NCBI RefSeq assembly: GCF_002222055.1
Contig: NZ_MUGS01000037.1
Coordinates: 1 to 64,000, forward strand
Direction of reading: 5' to 3'
Source of the DNA: Flavobacterium araucananum
GTDB taxonomy: Bacteria; Bacteroidota; Bacteroidia; Flavobacteriales; Flavobacteriaceae
Length of the DNA: 64,000 nt
The position numbers and the translations under genes were made by a program. Below the pieces are notes generated by a model. The model saw nothing but the letters and a program-made list of their open reading frames with translations, did no database searches and was not told where the DNA came from. Below, one piece after another: positions 34,830-45,400 of this stretch (the stretch's first letter is position 1; each line of letters begins with the position of its first letter).

Positions 34830-35423
34830 TCAAATAAAAAACTCATTCCTGGAGATATATTCCTCAACTACAGAAGGAACCAAATAATTAATAGGATGAC
34901 GATTTTTAATAGCATTTCGAATATAGGTACCTGAAATATCGAGTATTAATGGAACTTCTATAAATTTAACCTTTGGATGTTTTTTAAAATTGCTATCAGG
35001 AGTATTGTTTTTAGGGCTAACATATATTTCATATTTTTCCAATACTTTATTAAAAACATTCCATTTCTTAAATTTTACCAGCGCATCTTCACCGATGATT
35101 AATTTAAATTCATGCTCTGGAAATTTATCCGACAGTTTATTTAAATTATCAACAATATAACTAGGCTTAAGCATGGTAAATACCGTAGGTGAAGATGATA
35201 TAAAATCAAAGACCTTTAATCTAGGATTATCTGAAATTGACATATTAATCATTTCGATACGAGCACTTTTTGGCAACGTAGTTTTCCTGTTTCTAAACGG
35301 GCTTGGAGGTGCTGGGATGAGCCAAACCTCTTCCAGATCAGTTGTATATGCCATCGTATTAGCAATGATCAGATGTCCCATATGAATGGGATTAAATGAA
35401 CCTAAAAATAAACCGATTTTCAT
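34830..35423 (-). CDS. nadD: NadD-like nicotinate-nucleotide adenylyltransferase, divergent
   Basis: The protein of about 197 residues shows the nucleotidyltransferase signature GLFLGSFNPIHMGHLIIA (residues about 4-21, with GSFNPIHxGH), then EFKLIIGEDALVKFKKW in the middle and ISGTYIRNAIKN near the end (ISxTxIR). NadD makes NaAD from NaMN and ATP in NAD synthesis. Two parts differ from what I know of the usual Flavobacterium NadD: PAPPSPFRNRKT in place of a TPHNPHK-type loop, and ISGTYIR for ISSTFIR. It may be a paralogue. I place the start at the ATG at 35423; the longer frame begins with TTG. It lies about 400 nt beyond the last gene of the PKS cluster. Confidence 0.75.
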   Translation of the reverse strand: MKIGLFLGSFNPIHMGHLIIANTMAYTTDLEEVWLIPAPPSPFRNRKTTLPKSARIEMINMSISDNPRLKVFDFISSSPTVFTMLKPSYIVDNLNKLSDKFPEHEFKLIIGEDALVKFKKWNVFNKVLEKYEIYVSPKNNTPDSNFKKHPKVKFIEVPLILDISGTYIRNAIKNRHPINYLVPSVVEEYISRNEFFI

Positions 35424-35435
35424 AGATTTGTACAA

Positions 35436-35843
35436 TTATAAAAATAAAATAAAATTTGGATCGTACTAATTTTACCAATAAGAGTAAAATCAATGGTCGC
35501 CTTACACAATAGTAATGCTTTTTCTACATTTAAGCAAATTGAGAATGATTTTCAGTATTAAAAAATTTAACACTATTTATTTTAGAATTCACTATAGTTT
35601 TTTTTACACTTAGTACCAGTTAAAAAAAACAATGATACTGAGATTATAAGAAGATATCCAAAGAATAATCAGCTGCTTTTTTATCAATTATTTAAAATCG
35701 CTAAGCTTGTTATCAAAATATGATTTTTTTCATTTTATTTTTCAGTAGATTATTTATTTAAATAAAAGTTTAAGACTACAAAGTATTATGGTGTGACTAT
35801 AATACTTATTCTTTTCTTTCTACAACTTAATTTTTAAAATTGG
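35436..35843. other. 408-nt gap between the PKS cluster and the nadD-like gene
   Basis: The gap is very AT-rich and has no supported gene. It holds a perfect 9-bp inverted repeat, AAGTATTAT (35781-35789) and ATAATACTT (35799-35807), 36-63 nt downstream of the phosphopantetheinyl transferase stop. On the minus strand it is not followed by a T-run, so it is at best a weak terminator for the PKS transcript. Confidence 0.4.
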
Positions 35844-36566
35844 TCAATATTGAGAGTTATATACTAGGCCTTTATTCATTATATGAAACTCCATAATTAA
35901 ATCTTTAACTGTTAAAACCGAAACTTTCTCTGGAAATATTCCCTCCTCAGCAGCACAGATTGCCATTTTATAATCAGAATCGATAGCGTAAAGTTTATAG
36001 TACCAAGAACCAACATCATTATTTTTACCAATTATCTGGTTATTGAAGTTTATCTCAAAAGAAACTTCATTAAGCGGAATATAAAACCCCTTTCCCATTG
36101 CCTTTACATGTGCTTCCTTAAGTACCCATAAATTAAAAAAAGTATTTATCCTTTCAGGCTTACTAAGTAATTCCAATGTTTGTTGTTCTTTAAGCGATAA
36201 CACACTTTGTAAAATTTTTCGATTGTAATTTATTTTTTCGATATCGATTCCTACCTTCTTTTCAGAACATACACCAACAACCCACTCTCCCGAATGTGAA
36301 AGATTAAACTCAAAGTTAAATTCATCTGAAACTTCAGGCTTCCCATACTTATTATATTGATATCCAGAAAAGTCTAAGGTGTTTTTAAGATGTTCAGGCA
36401 GCATATAATATTGTAGTAAACCAGTTACTGCAGACCGATATTTATCTTCAAACCGAATAAAATTTGAAATTCTTTTTTGTCTTTCTTTTTCCAGAAATGG
36501 TATCAGACAATCCAAGTCCTCAATTGTAGCATCCGTTAAACCAATATGAACTGCAAATACCTTCAT
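35844..36566 (-). CDS. Sfp-type 4'-phosphopantetheinyl transferase
   Basis: The 240-residue protein has the Sfp motifs: FNLSHSGEWVVGVCS (about residues 86-100), KVGIDIEKI (about 103-111, with the metal-binding D-x-E) and LWVLKEAHVKAMGKGF (about 144-159, W-x-x-KEA-x-x-KA-x-G-x-G). It converts apo-ACP to holo-ACP by attaching phosphopantetheine from CoA to the ACP serine. The ATG overlaps the stop of the FAD oxidoreductase by 4 nt (ATGA). It is the last gene of the PKS transcription unit, so it probably serves the six or more ACPs of the assembly line. Confidence 0.92.
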   Translation of the reverse strand: MKVFAVHIGLTDATIEDLDCLIPFLEKERQKRISNFIRFEDKYRSAVTGLLQYYMLPEHLKNTLDFSGYQYNKYGKPEVSDEFNFEFNLSHSGEWVVGVCSEKKVGIDIEKINYNRKILQSVLSLKEQQTLELLSKPERINTFFNLWVLKEAHVKAMGKGFYIPLNEVSFEINFNNQIIGKNNDVGSWYYKLYAIDSDYKMAICAAEEGIFPEKVSVLTVKDLIMEFHIMNKGLVYNSQY

Positions 36567-37753
36567 CGCAACTCATTATTATCAATTGTAAGTAACCTAT
36601 GAGCTTCTTTCTTAGCACGTATACAACAATCTTCAATAGCGAGACCTTCCATATAATTGGAAGCTATAAATAATCTCGTTTTAGCAATATCCATTTCTAT
36701 TTCTGTTAATACTGCCTGATCTTCTAAAGTCGTGATTGGTAGCTCTGATCTTCGCTCTTCCAATAACTTGACTTGTTGAGCTTCCACATCAAAAACATTT
36801 GCGATAGCCTGTATTTTTTCTTCCTTGGTATATTTTTCTCCTTTAAAATGGAAAACCCAATATTTTTCACCTGAAACTTCATGAAAAATCGCAGAATAAA
36901 AAACATCATTAAGACTAAGAATACTTTTCTTACGCTTTCTTAAAGCTGTTTGGTCACTGAAACCTACCAGCATTGTATCTATCTGAGCTAACTTAAGTCT
37001 TTGAAGTTTTTGAGCTAATTTTGGAACTGTATTAACCAGCAATTGTGATGTTATTTCAGACGGACAGGAAAAACAAATATTTAAACTACTCCCCAGTAAC
37101 TCCTTATCATTCCATATTTGATACATTCCTTGGTCAAAAGTTACCGCCGACACCTTTGTTCCTTCATAACATTGAATATTTGGATTTTCCTTTACAATAT
37201 CCATAAATTGCTGTAAACCATTTTTTAACACAAATTTTTTGGGAAATTTTTTATCAGCTTTTCGCTCCTTAAACAATAATTCTGCCGGAAACTGATCTGG
37301 GTTTTGACACAATATTGCTCTAAACAAATAGTGAAATAACTGTTTATAATTTTTTCCTCCAAATATAGAACTGTAATAACTACTTATCGACTTGTCTTGT
37401 TTTGAAACCAAAAACATACGTGGCAACGATAATAACAATGATCCAAAATTAATATTTTTCAAAAGAGTCTGAAACATACCGTTTTTATATCCTTCGAATT
37501 TCAAATTAGGCACAGCTTTAAGTTGATCTAACTTTCCATAATACTCCAGAATTTCCAACAATGTTTTGTATTTATAGGTCAATGTATGCCCGCCTAATTC
37601 AAAAAAATAATTATTATCCAAAGTTATACTATCGAAGCAACCTCCTAGTTGCCTCTTTTCATAAAGTTTCACATGGTAACCATTTATTGCGCAATAATGA
37701 GCAAAACTAATTCCACTAATACCTCCTCCTACAACTATAATTTCCTTTTTCAT
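36563..37753 (-). CDS. FAD-dependent amine-oxidase/protoporphyrinogen-oxidase-like oxidoreductase
   Basis: The 396-residue protein starts with EIIVVGGGISGISFAHYCA, the ADP-binding GxGxxG motif for FAD, and LYEKRQLGGCFDSI. The pattern GGHTLTYKYKTLLEILEYYG (about residues 54-73) is typical of the NAD(P)-binding Rossmann/amine-oxidase superfamily. A second FAD contact near the C-terminus is RLFIASNYMEGLAIEDCC. It probably oxidises a C-N, C-C or C-O bond of the polyketide or a precursor; the substrate is unknown. It overlaps the MBL gene stop by one base (TAATG) and the PPTase start by 4 nt, so it is co-translated with the cluster. Confidence 0.75.
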   Translation of the reverse strand: MKKEIIVVGGGISGISFAHYCAINGYHVKLYEKRQLGGCFDSITLDNNYFFELGGHTLTYKYKTLLEILEYYGKLDQLKAVPNLKFEGYKNGMFQTLLKNINFGSLLLSLPRMFLVSKQDKSISSYYSSIFGGKNYKQLFHYLFRAILCQNPDQFPAELLFKERKADKKFPKKFVLKNGLQQFMDIVKENPNIQCYEGTKVSAVTFDQGMYQIWNDKELLGSSLNICFSCPSEITSQLLVNTVPKLAQKLQRLKLAQIDTMLVGFSDQTALRKRKKSILSLNDVFYSAIFHEVSGEKYWVFHFKGEKYTKEEKIQAIANVFDVEAQQVKLLEERRSELPITTLEDQAVLTEIEMDIAKTRLFIASNYMEGLAIEDCCIRAKKEAHRLLTIDNNELR

Positions 37754-38466
37754 TACTTAAAATTAAAAATATTTGTTTGATGCTTTCGCATTCTAATTTT
37801 AACAAATTTATCGATATCTTGAATGTGTAAATATATGTTTTTTTTGACAATGTCTTTATAATAGGCACCTGGTTCAATACCATAACAGTGACCTGGATAT
37901 ATCATAGTATCTCCCGATATAAATCGGGTTATAAATTCTAAACTCCTAAACATAGCCTCTGGATCACCTGTAATATCATCGCAAACTCCACACCCTTCAA
38001 TAAATAAGGTATCCCCTGTTATAATTGCTGATCCTGCATAAAAACACATACTCCCTTCAGTGTGTCCTGGAGTATGCAAAGCAATCACTTCTGCATTGCC
38101 TAATTGAATGGGATATACATTGGCATCCCCTGTCCAAAGAGGAGTCAATTCGCAAATACTAAATAATTCTACTGAGGGTGAAAAAGGAAATCTCTTTAAA
38201 TCCAGTTCATGTATATATATAGGTACTTTGTATTTTTCTGCAAAAGTAACTGCCAAATCAATGTGGTCAAAATGAACATGCGTAATGAGAACATACTTAA
38301 TTTTAACCTTTTCCTTTTCAATTACGGCAACGATTTTTTCAAGTTGCCAAGCTGGGTCTACTATGGCGGCTTCACTAGTTTCATTATCTACCAGAAGATA
38401 ACAGTAATTTATCATTACGTCACCCATTTCTACTTTAATTTTATGAACTTCTATTGACATATGCAT
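37753..38466 (-). CDS. Metallo-beta-lactamase-fold hydrolase, PksB/BaeB-like
   Basis: The 237-residue protein has the zinc-binding motif ITHVHFDHIDL (about residues 62-72, HxHxDH), then HTPGHTEGS (about 128-136), GDTLF with Asp (about 150) and YPGHC (about 192). The opening MINYCYLLVDNETSEAAIVD resembles PksB/BaeB, the glyoxalase II-like hydrolases found in trans-AT PKS clusters. In those clusters they are reported to cleave acyl chains from ACPs, so they may clear stalled or wrongly loaded ACPs. It follows the fatty-acid-hydroxylase gene after 111 nt and overlaps the FAD gene by one base. An ATG two codons inside the frame would be an equally good start. Confidence 0.8.
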   Translation of the reverse strand: MHMSIEVHKIKVEMGDVMINYCYLLVDNETSEAAIVDPAWQLEKIVAVIEKEKVKIKYVLITHVHFDHIDLAVTFAEKYKVPIYIHELDLKRFPFSPSVELFSICELTPLWTGDANVYPIQLGNAEVIALHTPGHTEGSMCFYAGSAIITGDTLFIEGCGVCDDITGDPEAMFRSLEFITRFISGDTMIYPGHCYGIEPGAYYKDIVKKNIYLHIQDIDKFVKIRMRKHQTNIFNFK

Positions 38467-38577
38467 TGTTTTTTCAGCCTCATCTCTATCCTAATTATCC
38501 ATCAGAAATTATCACAAAATACATTATCTCTTTTAAAGACACTGGTTCTTGCAGTCTTTTTCTCCTAGTCTATTCGT

Positions 38578-39387
38578 TTATTTTGTTGTTTTCTCCTCTT
38601 CATGATGATCTTCTACAGATGTTCTACTCACTACTTTTTCATATTCTATATCATAATCTTTATGCACAGTTTGGCAAATCCTATCCCATATATTTGTATA
38701 AAGCCCATAGTTAACATGTTTTCCAGAATGGTGCATATTATGAAACGTCTCTGTGTTGATCCATTTTAAAAATATACTTTTGTTGAACCCTGGACCAAAG
38801 AATTCAAATCCACAATGTCCATAGATAGCATTAAACATTATTATCAGAGTAAAGACTACAAAAGCACTCATATGCGCAGGTATGATAAAGATCATTGGGG
38901 CAACCACACCTCCGCTAAGTAACATTTCTACAGGGTGCATGCAAAACGATGACCAAGGAGTAGGATTATGAGAAGAATGATGGATTTTGTGAACGTTCCA
39001 CATAAATTTAGTATGCAACAATCGATGTACAAAGTAAAAATAGATATCATGTATAAGCATCATAATGATTATACTAAAAACAAAATAGAGCCATCCATAA
39101 TCGGAAATATTTTCATATATTTTTGTATATCCATTTTTGTAAAAATAATACACAATTGTCCCAACAAAACCCATTACTAATGCACTTGAAATCGACCACT
39201 TAAATTCATATTTTATTTGCTCCTTTTCTGGAAAACTTAACTGATTCTTTCTTTTAAGATATTTCCCTTTTTTCCACACATACAAAAACTTATACATAAG
39301 ACCCGCTATAAACATATAACGAATCCAGAATGATAAAAATACAATCAGTGGCATTAGAAGCCATTGATATTTAAAAAATAATTCCAT
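38578..39387 (-). CDS. Fatty-acid-hydroxylase/sterol-desaturase-superfamily membrane oxygenase
   Basis: The 269-residue membrane protein has the di-iron histidine clusters of the superfamily: HDIYFYFVHRLLH (about residues 113-125), HKIHHSSHNP (about 135-144), and TFHNMHHSGKHVNY (about 212-225, HxxHH). Four to five hydrophobic segments surround them, including LLMPLIVFLSFWIRYMFIAG near the start. The family inserts oxygen or double bonds into lipid chains with O2. Placed 23 nt after the last PKS gene and before the hydrolase, it is probably a tailoring oxygenase acting on the nascent or finished lipid-like polyketide. Whether it hydroxylates or desaturates cannot be told. Confidence 0.8.
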   Translation of the reverse strand: MELFFKYQWLLMPLIVFLSFWIRYMFIAGLMYKFLYVWKKGKYLKRKNQLSFPEKEQIKYEFKWSISSALVMGFVGTIVYYFYKNGYTKIYENISDYGWLYFVFSIIIMMLIHDIYFYFVHRLLHTKFMWNVHKIHHSSHNPTPWSSFCMHPVEMLLSGGVVAPMIFIIPAHMSAFVVFTLIIMFNAIYGHCGFEFFGPGFNKSIFLKWINTETFHNMHHSGKHVNYGLYTNIWDRICQTVHKDYDIEYEKVVSRTSVEDHHEEEKTTK

Positions 39388-39410
39388 GTTGATATTGATT
39401 GTTTAAAATA

Positions 39411-42400
39411 TTAATTATTAATAAAATCTAAAATTTTTGCGTTAAAATGTTCACTTTCGGTAATAAAAGGGAAGTGACCTGAATGGGTAAAACTCAAAAA
39501 ATCAGCATTATCAATATTCTGATAAAGATTTAGGTTTTCTTCCATTGGGATCATACTATCGTATTTTGAACCTGTAATTAATGTAGGTAATTTTATTTCA
39601 TCTAATTGATTCGAGTTATCAAAATCAAGAAAAGCTTTACCATATGCTATTTTACCTTTAGTGTCTAGTATTTGACTATTTTGCACCAACTCCAACGCGT
39701 ACTCTCTTATAGGTAAAAAATTCACATCTGACACGTGTAAATCTTCAAGGTCTTTCCTAAAATTTAACAAATTACTTTCTTCGCTCCAGATATTGGCTCC
39801 CTTAATATTCGCAGAACTATTAACCAATACCTGCTTCTTAAACAACTTTGGATATTTACCTGTAAGAATTTGAGCTATCATTCCCCCCATTGACCAACCA
39901 ATAACATTTACTTCAGAATATCCATGCTGCTCAAGACCCGATTTAATTTGTTCCGCTATTCCGAAAAAAGATATCTTTTGAGTAATTGAAACAAAAAGCG
40001 GTAACTGAACAAACAAACATTGATTATTCTCTGAAAAAAGTTGTAATTGCTTTTCCCAAATCTTCGCTGACATGCCAAAACCTGACAAGAAAAGGATAGG
40101 ATTACCTTTACCTTTTATAAATACTTCAATATCACCATTTGGGCCATTAAAAATTATTTTTTTCATTTCTTTGAAAAACTTATCATTTTTAACATTATAC
40201 CCCTTTATTATTTGAGGATTAACCTTTTCTTTATTTGGCTTTGAAACTTCTATTGCGGGCATTGAAATATTCTCAAATTGAATATCATTATCAACTAAAT
40301 ATTCTCCAATTGCCTTAATGGTTGGATAATCAAAAAGTATTGTTGGAGATAATTTATTCCCGAATGTTTTGAGCATAATTTCAATCAATTGCATTCCCAC
40401 TACTGAATCCAAACCTAAATCAGCAAATTCCATCTCGTCATCAATTTCTTCTATTTCGATTTTCAGAATGTCTGCAATAATTCTTTTTAGCTGAAGAGTT
40501 AGTTCTCCGACCTCTTGCTTTTTGTCATATACAATAGTTTTTTCAACTTTTTCATTTGCTTCTACGCCGAATTTATGCGTACGATTTAATATAGCCTCTA
40601 ACTTCACAGTATTGCCAGTTGCCACAACTACCTGATGATGAACTGATTTCAAAAGATCGTCAAAAGCAGAAATACCATCTATATTATCCAAAGCTTTCTG
40701 ACCAAGCAAATTGAATAACAATTGTTCTCCTGTTTGCGAAATCTTCATACCTCCATCTTTCCAATAAGGCCAATTAATAGAAATGGTATGACCATATCGT
40801 TTTCCCTGCTCAACTAATTTATTACGATTAGTTGCCTTTACATTCAGGTAAGCATTTGCTGCAGAATAAACCGTTTGTCCTACATTTCCAACAACTGCTG
40901 CTAAAGATGAAAATAGAACTATAAAATCTAGAGGCTGACTTTTAAACGCATTGTCCAACAATTCAAATCCTTTAATTTTAGGTGTCAATACCATCAACTC
41001 TTCCTCAACAGATAATTGATTAAATGGCTTATCATAATTACTGCCTGCACAATGAATAATTCCACTAATCTCAAAGCCTTCAAGGCCTTCCCCTAGATTT
41101 TGAACATCTTCATCTGATGAAATGTCACATTTTCGATAATCCAACAATCCTTCTTTAACACTCGAATATAAACTATCTAAATCTTCCACAGACAGATCCT
41201 TTCTTCCAACAACAATAACCTTGGCATTCTTCTCTAACAGATGATTTATAATTGTTCTACCTATTGCACCCGTGCCACCAGTCACTAGATAGATCTTTCC
41301 GGCTTGAATTCCAATAGTTATCTGTTCAGAAACAACTGAAGTGTTCCAAGACGGAGTTAGTCGCTGATTTTTATCGTATAATACCATATCTCCATTTTCA
41401 AAGAGTTCTTGCAGCAATATCTTTATATACGTTTTTGAATCTGATTCATTAATGGTTACAGCTTTGAACTGAATTCTAGGTTCTTCTAGCTTGAGTGAAT
41501 TGAAAAAGCCTGTAAAAAGTTCTAGTAATTCATTGTTAAGAGTTCTCTGAGATTCATTAATCGAGGTAAACATGATATTTATTTTCCCCTTTGGCTTTTC
41601 TTGTAATATCCTTCTAATACGTGATGTCCAGTTTAAATAATAGGAAATTGCGTTTGTTTTTTCGCTTTCAGTCGGCAATAGATTAAATAGGCAGATAGCT
41701 TTATCCTGATTCCAATTTTTAATATTATCGGCATTAGAATCGATGATATCATAATTCAATTCTTTACTAGCCTGCCAAAATAAAGGATCTCCGTAAAAAT
41801 AAAGTTTATTATCTGGCAATGTAAATTCACGTGCCGTTATAGGACTGAGTTTCCAAGTTGGAACAAAATACTGCAAATTAGACTCGACTACCTCTTCAGT
41901 GACTTTAGGAGTATCTAAACTAAAATTTACTACAGTAAACTTTGTTATTTCTACGACACATTCACCCTCCTCATTTAATAAAAATATATTGAAAGATCTA
42001 TGTACTTCTGAAGGGCGGCTGTTTTTCGCCAATTGAACATAAGAATACATATTTTTGGTCAACTCTCCTTTGATTTCAACGCTTTCCATAGAAAATGGTA
42101 GTCCGATAAACTGATCGTTCTGCTGATTTATTCCAATGACAGAGTGTAAAGCACTGTCTAACAAAGTAGGATGCAATTTGAATTCACTAAATTTCAGTCC
42201 ATCTAATTTCGGCAACTTAATGATGGATATTGCTTCTTTATCATTTCCCCTGAGTTCCAAAACCCCTTGCATACTTTCACCTAAGCACAAACCTGCATTT
42301 GCAAATTTAGAATAAAGTTCCTCCTTTTTATTTACCAAATCTGTTCTATCCAATATCTCCTGTACATTAAATCTTTTGTTTTCCTTCAGATTAAAAGAAT

Positions 42401-45400
42401 AGTCAAGGACGACATTTCCTATCGCATGAATTTCAACTATATTGTTATTGTTCGATTGTAGTTTCAAACTTATAGTACTATCATCAATTGAATTTATTTC
42501 TACCTCAATAACTTTTAAAGGGGTATCAACTTTGAGTGGCGACTTCCAAATAATATTAGTCAATTTATGTACAGAACTCTCGGAAGCCAATGCACCAGCT
42601 GCCCTAAACATTTCTAGAATTGCAACACCAGGAAGAATAGAAACATTATTAATAATATGATCTCGTAAGTAGAACTCTCTATTAGAAAACATCTTACTAA
42701 AACTAATTTTCTTAAGAGAAGATTCATTCTCGTCTAATAACGGATGCAACGAATTTAATACTGATTTACTACCAGCTTGCATTTCTATTCCCTGAGGCAG
42801 GTCATACCAATGTCTTTTCCTATCAAAGCCGTACGTTGGCAACGACAATATTTTAGGTCGAGATGAATATAGTTTCTCCCATGCCACAGTAGTACCGGCC
42901 AACCAAAGTTTAAGGAGTTTATCATTTTTACCTGTTCGAAGTAATTGATCAATGTATGCTATATCATCGACATCAGTATTGGTAATGATTGGGCTTTCAT
43001 TTTTGCTTAATTCATTTTGATATACTCCTTTTCCTTTTTCAATAAATGTCGTCAACTTCTCTATTACTTGTTCAGCCGAAACAGCTGTAAAAGCTATTCT
43101 ATGTGGCATAGATTCTCTACCTATCTGTAAAGTATAGGCTATTGCTGTTAATTGTCTCTGGTCAATATTATTAACATTAAAGTATCCTATCAACTGATTA
43201 ACATTATTTAACAAAGAGTTTTTATTTTGTGCCGAAATCAATATTAGTACCTTATCAGCAACCGGTTCATGTATTTTTTCAAACTCAAAATCTTCTAAAA
43301 CAGCATGAGCATATGAACCACCAAAACCAAAAGAACTCACTCCTGCTCTTCGAACTCCCGCAATAGGATTCCAAGGTAAGGCTTCCTTATTAATTTTAAG
43401 TGCCGTTTTGTCTAGTTGAATGAATGAATTGAGTTTTGTGAAATTTGCTAAAGGAGGAATCGTTTTGTTTTTCATAGACATTACAACCTTTAACATTCCC
43501 GAGATACCAGCAGAACCTTCAGTATGACCTATGTTTGCCTTAGCCGATCCTACATAACAAAAAGACTCTGCTGTTGTATGTTCCTTAAAAGCAATCTTTA
43601 AGCCATCCATTTCGATTGGATCACCAAGTTTAGTTCCTGTACCATGAGCTTCGATATAACTAACTGTTTTAGGATCAATTCCTGCATCATCCCAAGCACT
43701 TTTAATAACCTCCGCTTCCTTATTCGGACTCGGTGCAGTTATTGTATTTGTATATCCACCATGCCCAGTGGCAACACCTTTGATCACTGCATGGATATTG
43801 TCACCATCCTCAATGGCTCTTTTTAGAGGTTTAAGCAGCATAACAGATACTGATTCACCGGGAACATAGCCATCTGCTTGATCATCAAATGTAGTTGTTA
43901 ATCCCTTTTTAGAAAGAACTCCTAATTTACTAAAATACACATAATGATCGGGAGATAACAGTAGATTAGTTCCTGCTACAAATGCCATTTCACAATCTCC
44001 TGCCTGTATTGCGCGACAAGCAGAATACAAAGCAACTAATGATGATGAACAAGCGGTATCAATTGGGTAACTTGGTCCGGATATATTAAAGAAAAACGAA
44101 GCTCGATTTGGAAACATTGTCATAGAGTTTCCAGTTCCATCATAAGGATGAATGATTTTACCAACGGCTTTGGCATTATCTGAATAATCATGCGAACAGA
44201 TCCCAACAAAAACACCAGTTTTTGTTTTACGTAACTTATTTATTATCCCAGCATCTTCAGTTGTAGCATACATTTCTTCAAGTAATATTCTCAATTGAGG
44301 ATCCATTAATTCCGCTTCATGAGGAGAAATATTAAAGAATCCAGCATCAAACTTGTCAATATTATTTAAAAAACCACCCCATTTACAGTTTATTTTACGC
44401 TCTTCCATTGAACAATTAACATCATACCAAGGTCTGTAATCAAAATGAGAAACGGGTATTTCACCTGTAAGCGATTCTCCTTTGCTTACTGCATCCCAAA
44501 ACTCATCAAGAGTATCTGACTTAGGCAGTTTAGCAGACATTCCAATTATTGCAATGTCTGAAGCTTTATAATCTCGTCCATTGTATTGAAAAAAATCATT
44601 TTCTTTCGTATTCTTATAATTGGAAGGGGGTATATTTTCATTCTTTATGGATGATTCAATTATCTTCTCTTTTACGATTGAATCTTCCTGATTTTGAACT
44701 ACGCGGGTTTCATCAGAAGTTCGAGACATCAAATTAAAGTACTCTTGAAAACCTGAGCGATATTCTTCTAAAAAATACTCTGAAAGTTCCTTTACATTTT
44801 GGTATTCAAAAAACAAAGTTGGATAGAGCTCAATCTTCAATTCATCTTCGAGAATCTTAGATATTCCAATTAAATTCTTTGAATCTGCTCCAATCTCCAT
44901 AAAGTTCTTTTCCAAAATTTGATCTAAATCTAGATCAAGACCAGTTGCTAAACCAATTTTTGTTACAATAAACTCTTGAATCATATCAAGTAATTCTGCT
45001 TCACTAAAATCATTCTTTTGTCTATTAACATTTGATGGTGTTAGATCTGTAATCTCTGTATTTATTGTTGAAGTCATAATTGGATCTTTAGAAACCTTAC
45101 TTATTATTACATCATTCCCATTCAGCTCGGATTTAGTAAAATTAGCCTTCGAATCTTCGCGCACTGAAACCTTTTTTGAGGTAAAACCCGAACAACTTAT
45201 AACAATTTCTGTATCATTATAAATATCAAAATCCATGATTTGAATTTCATTATTATACTTTTGTACTGATGTCTTACAATAATATCTTGTTGCATTTTTT
45301 GCTCCTTTAAAAACAACTATTTTCTTAATGAACAATGGAACATATCCTGGTTCTAGATCTGCAGTAGCAATCAAAAAAGCACTATCTAACACACTAGGAT

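Noticed and set aside
35497..35565. A 22-codon plus-strand frame in the gap beside the PKS cluster
   Set aside because: It is too short, in very AT-rich DNA, with no promoter or recognisable sequence.
35781..35807. Strong terminator of the PKS operon
   Set aside because: The 9-bp inverted repeat is perfect, but the minus strand lacks a T-run directly after it. Listed only within the gap entry.
37753..38466. Housekeeping glyoxalase II
   Set aside because: The zinc motifs fit, but the opening residues and the position inside a PKS operon fit PksB/BaeB-type hydrolases better.
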